From NCBI RefSeq assembly GCF_003330845.1, contig NZ_CP026121.1, positions 1,116,001 through 1,180,000 on the forward strand: DNA of 64,000 nt, in the 5' to 3' direction. Position 1 is the first letter of the stretch. Each line of letters begins with the position of its first letter. The notes under the pieces are model-generated. The model ran no database searches. It was not told the DNA's origin and worked only from the letters and a program-made list of their open reading frames with translations. This document shows, piece by piece, positions 60,272 to 64,000 of this stretch. This DNA comes from Streptomyces sp. Go-475. Lineage in GTDB: Bacteria > Actinomycetota > Actinomycetes > Streptomycetales > Streptomycetaceae. Both the position numbers and the translations under genes were made by a program.

Positions 60272-60685
60272 TTACCGCACCAGCAGGTCCAGCAACCGCT
60301 CCGTCTCCGCCGCCGGATCCGTGGTCAGGCCCGTGTGGACGGGTCCGGGCTGGACGATCGTGGAGCGGGGGGCGACCAGCCAGCGGAAGCGGCGGCCGGG
60401 GTCGTCGGCCGCGGCCTGGCCGGCCGCGGTGCCGCCCGCGCAGAGCCTCTCCACGGCGTCCAGTGCGGCCCGGACACCGGCCACGTCCGCCCGGGGGTCG
60501 AGGGCCAGCAGGCGTGCCTCGTCCAGGTGGGTGCGCGCGCCGACGTAGGGCTCGGCGCGGCAGTAGAGGAGCACCCCGGCGTTGATGCACTCGCCGCGCT
60601 CGACGCGCGGGACCACGCGCAGGACGGCGTACTCGTAGATCTGGCGGTCCCGGGGCCCGCCCTTGATGATGTGCCGGTCGCTCAC
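60272..60685 (-). CDS. DUF3037 family protein
   Basis: A 137-aa protein with IYEYAVLRVVPRVERGECINAGVLLYCRAEPYVGA, the DUF3037 signature. Start GTG at 60685, overlapping the HipA-like kinase stop by 4 bp. The two genes are probably translationally coupled, suggesting a partner or substrate relationship with the kinase. Confidence 0.88.
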   Translation of the reverse strand: MSDRHIIKGGPRDRQIYEYAVLRVVPRVERGECINAGVLLYCRAEPYVGARTHLDEARLLALDPRADVAGVRAALDAVERLCAGGTAAGQAAADDPGRRFRWLVAPRSTIVQPGPVHTGLTTDPAAETERLLDLLVR

Positions 60686-61437
60686 TTGATCCCCTGGATG
60701 CGGTCGTGGATGACGGCGGCCCGGGCGAGCAGCGGCCCCGCGTAGGCCCGCCTGAGGTCGTCCGGTGTGTCGAAGCCGGGCTCGTCGGTCAGCCAGGCGT
60801 CGGGGATCCGGGCGGTGACCTCCGCGAGGAGCCGCTCGGTGATGCGGGGTGCCAACTCGGCCGCCGCGGAGTCGATGTCGGGTGCGAAGGGCGCCAGCGC
60901 GTGGTCGGAGGCGTCGTAGGGGCGGGCCGCCGAGGCCTCGGCGCCGGGCCAGTTGTGGTGCCAGATCATGGTCGCGCCGTGGTCGACGAGCCACAGCTCG
61001 CCCCGCCACATCAGCAGGTTGGGGTTGCGCCAGGACCGGTCGACGTTGTTGACCAGCGCGTCGAACCAGACGATCCGCCCGGCCTCCTGCGGGCTCACCC
61101 GGAAGGCCAGCGGGTCGAAGCCGAGCGCGCCGGAGAGGAAGTCCATGCCGAGGTTGGTGCCGCCGCTGGACCTGAGCAGGCCCTGGACCTGCTCGTCGGG
61201 CTCGCCGAGTCCCAGCTCCGCGTCGAGCCGGACCGTGACCAGCCGCGGCGCGCGCAGTCCGAGCCGGCGGGCCAGTTCCCCGCAGACCACCTCGGCGACG
61301 AGCGTCTTGCGGCCCTGTCCCGCGCCGGTGAACTTCAGGACGTACGTGCCGAAGTCGTCGGCCTCGACCAGCCCCGGCAGCGAACCGCCCTCACGCAAGG
61401 GCGTGATGTAGCGGGTCGCGGTGACCTCTTTCAACAT
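60682..61437 (-). CDS. HipA-family kinase
   Basis: A 251-aa protein with a HipA-like fold: VLKFTG (ATP lysine), the catalytic NVDRSWRNPN (~132-141, Asp and Mg-binding Asn) and LVDHGATMIWHHNW (DFG equivalent, ~153). All key kinase residues are visible. Unlike HipA of HipBA modules, no HipB-type DNA-binding antitoxin is adjacent; DUF3037 takes its place. ATG at 61437. Confidence 0.85.
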   Translation of the reverse strand: MLKEVTATRYITPLREGGSLPGLVEADDFGTYVLKFTGAGQGRKTLVAEVVCGELARRLGLRAPRLVTVRLDAELGLGEPDEQVQGLLRSSGGTNLGMDFLSGALGFDPLAFRVSPQEAGRIVWFDALVNNVDRSWRNPNLLMWRGELWLVDHGATMIWHHNWPGAEASAARPYDASDHALAPFAPDIDSAAAELAPRITERLLAEVTARIPDAWLTDEPGFDTPDDLRRAYAGPLLARAAVIHDRIQGIK

Positions 61438-61802
61438 TTTCCCAGGCCACCCGTTTCTTCAGCCTTGCGATCCACGACCAACTTCGGAGGGGCGCAGCAG
61501 CGAGGAACGCCCGTCAACAGCTCCCGGCCTCCGGCATGAAGTGAGCATAGTAACCAAGGGTGATCACCGGCGAGGAGCGCCCGAGCCACCGCGCGAAGGT
61601 CACGACGGACTCTCCGGCCTCCATCTGGAGATGCACGCCGTAGCGAACTCGTCTTCCCGGCCCGGAACCCGACAGCGAACCGACAGCTCCGTTTTACCCA
61701 CGGCGCTCGGCGAACGGGTCAGGATTTCGACGTTGTCTGAACAGCCGGTCCCGAAGGACCGTACCTCTGCGCAGATCACGAATCCCCGGAAGGAACGTCA
61801 GC
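61438..61802. other. 365-bp intergenic region, no gene seen
   Basis: No credible ORF. It must hold the promoters of the divergent HipA-like and Rieske genes. A short hairpin GGTCC-CGAA-GGACC lies near 61750 and GGAAGGAACGTC precedes the Rieske start as ribosome site. No operator identified. Confidence 0.5.
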
Positions 61803-62291
61803 ATGACCAGCGAATCAGTTCAGCCGGTGTCGGGACCGAACCGCCGTGCCGTCGTGGCGGCGGTCGGCGCGGCGGGGCTCTCCGTGGCGCTGACGGCGTG
61901 CGGCTCGGACGACAAGGCGTCCGACTCGTCCACCGAACAGGGCGCCGGGGGCGGCGGCGCGACGAACTCCGAGGGCGGCTCGTCCGCCGGGGCGGGAGCC
62001 GGTGGCGCGGCGCTCGCGAAGACCGCCGACATCCCCGAGGGCAGCGGCAAGATCTTCAAGGACGAGAAGGTCGTCGTCTCCCAGCCGGCCGCGGGCGACT
62101 TCAAGGCCTTCTCGACGATCTGCACCCACCAGAACTGCCCCATGGTGGACCTCAAGGACGACATCATCTCCTGCACCTGCCACGGCAGTCAGTTCTCCGT
62201 GCTCGACGGCAGCGTCAAGAAGGGCCCCGCGGTCAAGCCGCTGGAGGCGAAGCAGGTGACCGTGAAGGGCGACTCCATCACGCTCGCCTGA
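61803..62291 (+). CDS. Rieske [2Fe-2S] lipoprotein
   Basis: A 162-aa secreted protein. A Tat-type twin-arginine signal (PNRRAVVAAVGAAGLSVALTAC) ends in a lipobox. After a Gly/Ser linker comes the Rieske domain with cluster ligands CTHQNC (~112) and CTCHGSQF (~134), both Cys-His pairs intact. Likely an electron carrier at the outer face of the membrane. ATG at 61803 with GGAAGGA. It overlaps the convergent hydrolase by 14 bp. Confidence 0.92.
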   Translation: MTSESVQPVSGPNRRAVVAAVGAAGLSVALTACGSDDKASDSSTEQGAGGGGATNSEGGSSAGAGAGGAALAKTADIPEGSGKIFKDEKVVVSQPAAGDFKAFSTICTHQNCPMVDLKDDIISCTCHGSQFSVLDGSVKKGPAVKPLEAKQVTVKGDSITLA

Positions 62292-62928
62292 CCCCGCCCC
62301 GACGCCCCAGAGACGCCAGCACCTCGTCCGTGGTCGCGACCGTGGCGACCAACGCGAGGGTGTGGCGGATCATCGCGGGGGTGTAGTCCGAGGGCACCCC
62401 CGCGATGGCGTCGGCCGGGACGACGACCGTGTAGCCGCGGTTCACCGCGTCGAACACGGCGTTGGGTATCGCCACGTTGGCCGAGACGCCGGTGACGATC
62501 AGCGTGCGGCAGCCCAGGTTGCGCAGCAGCGGGTCGAGGTCGGTGCCCTGGAGGGGCGACAGGCCGTGCAGGCGCCGTACGACGAGGTCCTCCTCCGTGA
62601 CCTCGATCGGGGCGGCCACGCGCACCGCCGGCGTGCCGGTCAGCTGCTGGACGGGCAGGCGGGCGGCGGCGCGGAAGAGACGGGCGTTGCGGCTGGAACC
62701 GCGGCCGTCGGGCCGGCGCTCGGCGACGGCGTGCACGACCTGGACACCGCACGCGTGGGCGGCGGCCACCAGGCGGGCCACGTGGGCGAGCATGCCGCTG
62801 GAGCGGGCCGCTTCGGCGAGCTCGGGCAGCGCGCCGCCCTCCCCGACGACACCCTCCTGGCATTCGACGGTGAGCAGCACGGTGGTGTCCGGATCGAGGA
62901 GTGCGCTGAGCTCTTCGTACGAGGGCAC
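62278..62928 (-). CDS. Isochorismatase-like cysteine hydrolase
   Basis: A 216-aa protein of the isochorismatase superfamily: TTVLLTVECQEGVVG (Asp replaced by Glu in the usual D.Q motif), the lysine region not obvious, LIVTGVSANVAIPNAVFDAVNRGYTVVVPADAIAG with Ser in place of the catalytic Cys (usual GV.T..CV). Catalysis by the normal mechanism is doubtful. GTG at 62928 after AGGGGGAAG. Confidence 0.78.
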   Translation of the reverse strand: MPSYEELSALLDPDTTVLLTVECQEGVVGEGGALPELAEAARSSGMLAHVARLVAAAHACGVQVVHAVAERRPDGRGSSRNARLFRAAARLPVQQLTGTPAVRVAAPIEVTEEDLVVRRLHGLSPLQGTDLDPLLRNLGCRTLIVTGVSANVAIPNAVFDAVNRGYTVVVPADAIAGVPSDYTPAMIRHTLALVATVATTDEVLASLGRRGGVRRA

Positions 62929-63004
62929 GACTTCCCCCTGTCGCCGGCGGCCGGGCGGCGAGCGTAGCCACCGTTGCGCACGGACGGAAGAGAAACCATT
63001 CTTT

Positions 63005-63035
63005 TCTGACGTGATGTCAGAGGATCTCCTCTGAC
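63005..63035. promoter_or_regulatory. Overlapping palindromes upstream of the PPOX gene
   Basis: TCTGAC-n5-GTCAGA-n8-TCTGAC: GTCAGAGGA-TC-TCCTCTGAC (63016-63035) is near-perfect and shares an arm with TCTGACGTGATGTCAGA (63005-63021). Operator of an unidentified regulator. Confidence 0.6.
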
Positions 63036-63063
63036 ACGACGTGGGAGAAGAAAGAGGGGGAGC

Positions 63064-63534
63064 ATGACCGTCACGCAGCAGCGCCGGGGCCGGAAGATCA
63101 TGATGACGCCGGGCGAGCTGGACGATTTCCTGACCACGCAGCGCACCTGCCGGGTCGCCACGGTCTCGGCGGGCGGCGCGCCGCACGTGAGCACGCTGTG
63201 GTTCGCCTGGGACGGCACCTCGATGTGGCTGTACTCGGTCGTGCGCAGCAAGCGGTGGACCGACCTGCGGCGCGACCCGCGGGTGGCGATCGTGGTCGAC
63301 ACGGGCGAGGAGTACGACGAGCTGCGGGGTGCCGAGCTGTCGGGCACCGTCGAGTTCGTGGGCGAGATCCCGCGCACGGGCGAGCTGCGCGCCGAACTCG
63401 ACGTGCCGGAGACGCTGTTCGCCCGGAAGAACTTCGGCCTGGAGGAGATGCCGCACGACGGCCGGCACGCCTGGATCCGGCTGACCCCGGAGAAGATCGT
63501 CTCCTGGGACTTCCGCAAGCTGGGGGCGCGGTAG
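63064..63534 (+). CDS. PPOX-class flavin/F420-dependent oxidoreductase
   Basis: A 156-aa split-barrel protein: RTCRVATVSAGGAPHVSTLWFAWDGTSMWLYSVVRSKRWTDLRRDPRVAIVVDTG is typical of pyridoxamine-phosphate-oxidase-like F420/FMN-binding proteins. ATG at 63064 after AGAGGGGGA. Lies behind overlapping palindromes, so probably controlled by a repressor. The substrate is unknown. Confidence 0.88.
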   Translation: MTVTQQRRGRKIMMTPGELDDFLTTQRTCRVATVSAGGAPHVSTLWFAWDGTSMWLYSVVRSKRWTDLRRDPRVAIVVDTGEEYDELRGAELSGTVEFVGEIPRTGELRAELDVPETLFARKNFGLEEMPHDGRHAWIRLTPEKIVSWDFRKLGAR

Positions 63535-63698
63535 GGCCTTCGGACAGTACGCGGCCCTCGTCCGACCGCCCGGGCACGGGCAGCAGACCGCCAAGAGGCG
63601 CCGGCGGCCCCCAACCGCCAGGACGCAGACAGCCTCCCGCGCCGGAGCCCCGGGGGGGCGGCCGTCAGTGGTCGGGGCGCCGGCTCGCCCGGGCGGGC

Positions 63699-64000
63699 TC
63701 AGCCGACGTTCTCCCCCGCTGCCCGGAGGGCCTTCACCGCGGCGCGGATCGACGGGCGGCGGTCGGCGTCCGCGCGCCAGACGACGTAGACGTGCCGCCG
63801 TACCCGCTGTTTGAGCGGGACGGTCACGACTCCGGCCGGCACGGGATGGCGGCCGAGCAGCGGGGCGACGCACACCCCGAGGCCCGCGGCGACCAGCGCG
63901 AGCTGCGTGTGGTTCTCCGCGGCGCGGTGGCCGACGATCGGCTCGACGCCCTTGGAGCGGAGCGTGAACATGAGCCACTCGTGGCAGAACTCGCCCTCGC
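63699..64000 (-). CDS. LysR-family regulator, C-terminal part (cut by window end)
   Basis: The open frame enters from the right edge and ends at 63699. It reads HEWLMFTLRSKGVEPIV, NHTQLALVAAGLGVCVAPLLG and VPLKQRVRRHVYVVWRAD, the effector-binding domain of a LysR regulator. The N-terminal HTH is outside the window. Confidence 0.8.
   Translation of the reverse strand, partial: EGEFCHEWLMFTLRSKGVEPIVGHRAAENHTQLALVAAGLGVCVAPLLGRHPVPAGVVTVPLKQRVRRHVYVVWRADADRRPSIRAAVKALRAAGENVG

Overview
The window is very GC-rich, with dense gene packing, frequent GTG/TTG starts, 4-bp ATGA/GTGA overlaps, many leaderless-looking promoters (TANNNT 6-8 nt before ATG) and typical actinomycete families. It is almost certainly from a Streptomyces chromosome. 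Most of it looks like ordinary chromosome; 27.4-32.1 kb and 37.9-40.8 kb look rearranged or acquired.

0-13.5 kb is a metal-uptake block. A 5'-truncated TcmP/LCMT-type methyltransferase (perhaps the end of a biosynthetic cluster to the left) converges on a six-gene operon. That operon holds a FecBCD-type metallophore importer plus a pair of fused membrane-ATPase ABC half-transporters of the YbtPQ/IrtAB kind. Next come an AztD-like protein, AztC, a second AztD-like protein and AztB, with AztA divergent. Near-consensus Zur boxes precede both the FecB-type gene and the aztA/aztB divergent promoter, so I read the whole block as zinc/zincophore acquisition rather than iron uptake.

13.5-27.4 kb holds YigZ, a SixA-like phosphatase, a degenerate CysS/MshC-like protein, and a BtuFCD-type ABC operon under a clear cobalamin riboswitch. 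It continues with a CoA-binding protein, an APC permease with a structured leader, PobA, an ArsR regulator next to a His-rich zinc/cobalt efflux protein, a YbaK-like deacylase, an XRE-cupin regulator divergent from a DMT exporter, a hexapeptide acyltransferase and a gamma carbonic anhydrase.

27.4-32.1 kb is the most unusual segment. A remnant of what looks like an NlpC/P60-type gene is followed by a 29-aa ORF that looks like the N-terminal helix of a trypsin-co-occurring (Trypco2) domain. That ORF is coupled by ATGA to a 1426-aa protein: a trypsin-like protease with intact His-Asp-Ser, an NB-ARC/STAND NTPase, and about 14 WD40 repeats interrupted by a two-helix membrane hairpin. This is a candidate defence or programmed-death effector.

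32.1-45 kb carries DedA, phosphoketolase, a Tat-exported GH3 glucosidase, about 100-bp tandem repeats, a sigma-like/zinc-finger/TM/ricin chimera, a small TTA-containing ORF that runs into a galU remnant, a thioesterase, a PQ-rich membrane protein, a spermidine-synthase-like protein and the divergent third EF-Tu (tuf3) with a possible attenuator. 45-64 kb is housekeeping and catabolic: a TVP38-type protein, a thiolase/HxlR pair, UppP, Lnt, an FAD monooxygenase/MocA pair with a TetR regulator and twin operators, Ung, an orphan peptide-binding protein, two SDR reductases, a HipA-like kinase with DUF3037, a Rieske lipoprotein, an isochorismatase-like hydrolase, a PPOX oxidoreductase and a LysR fragment.
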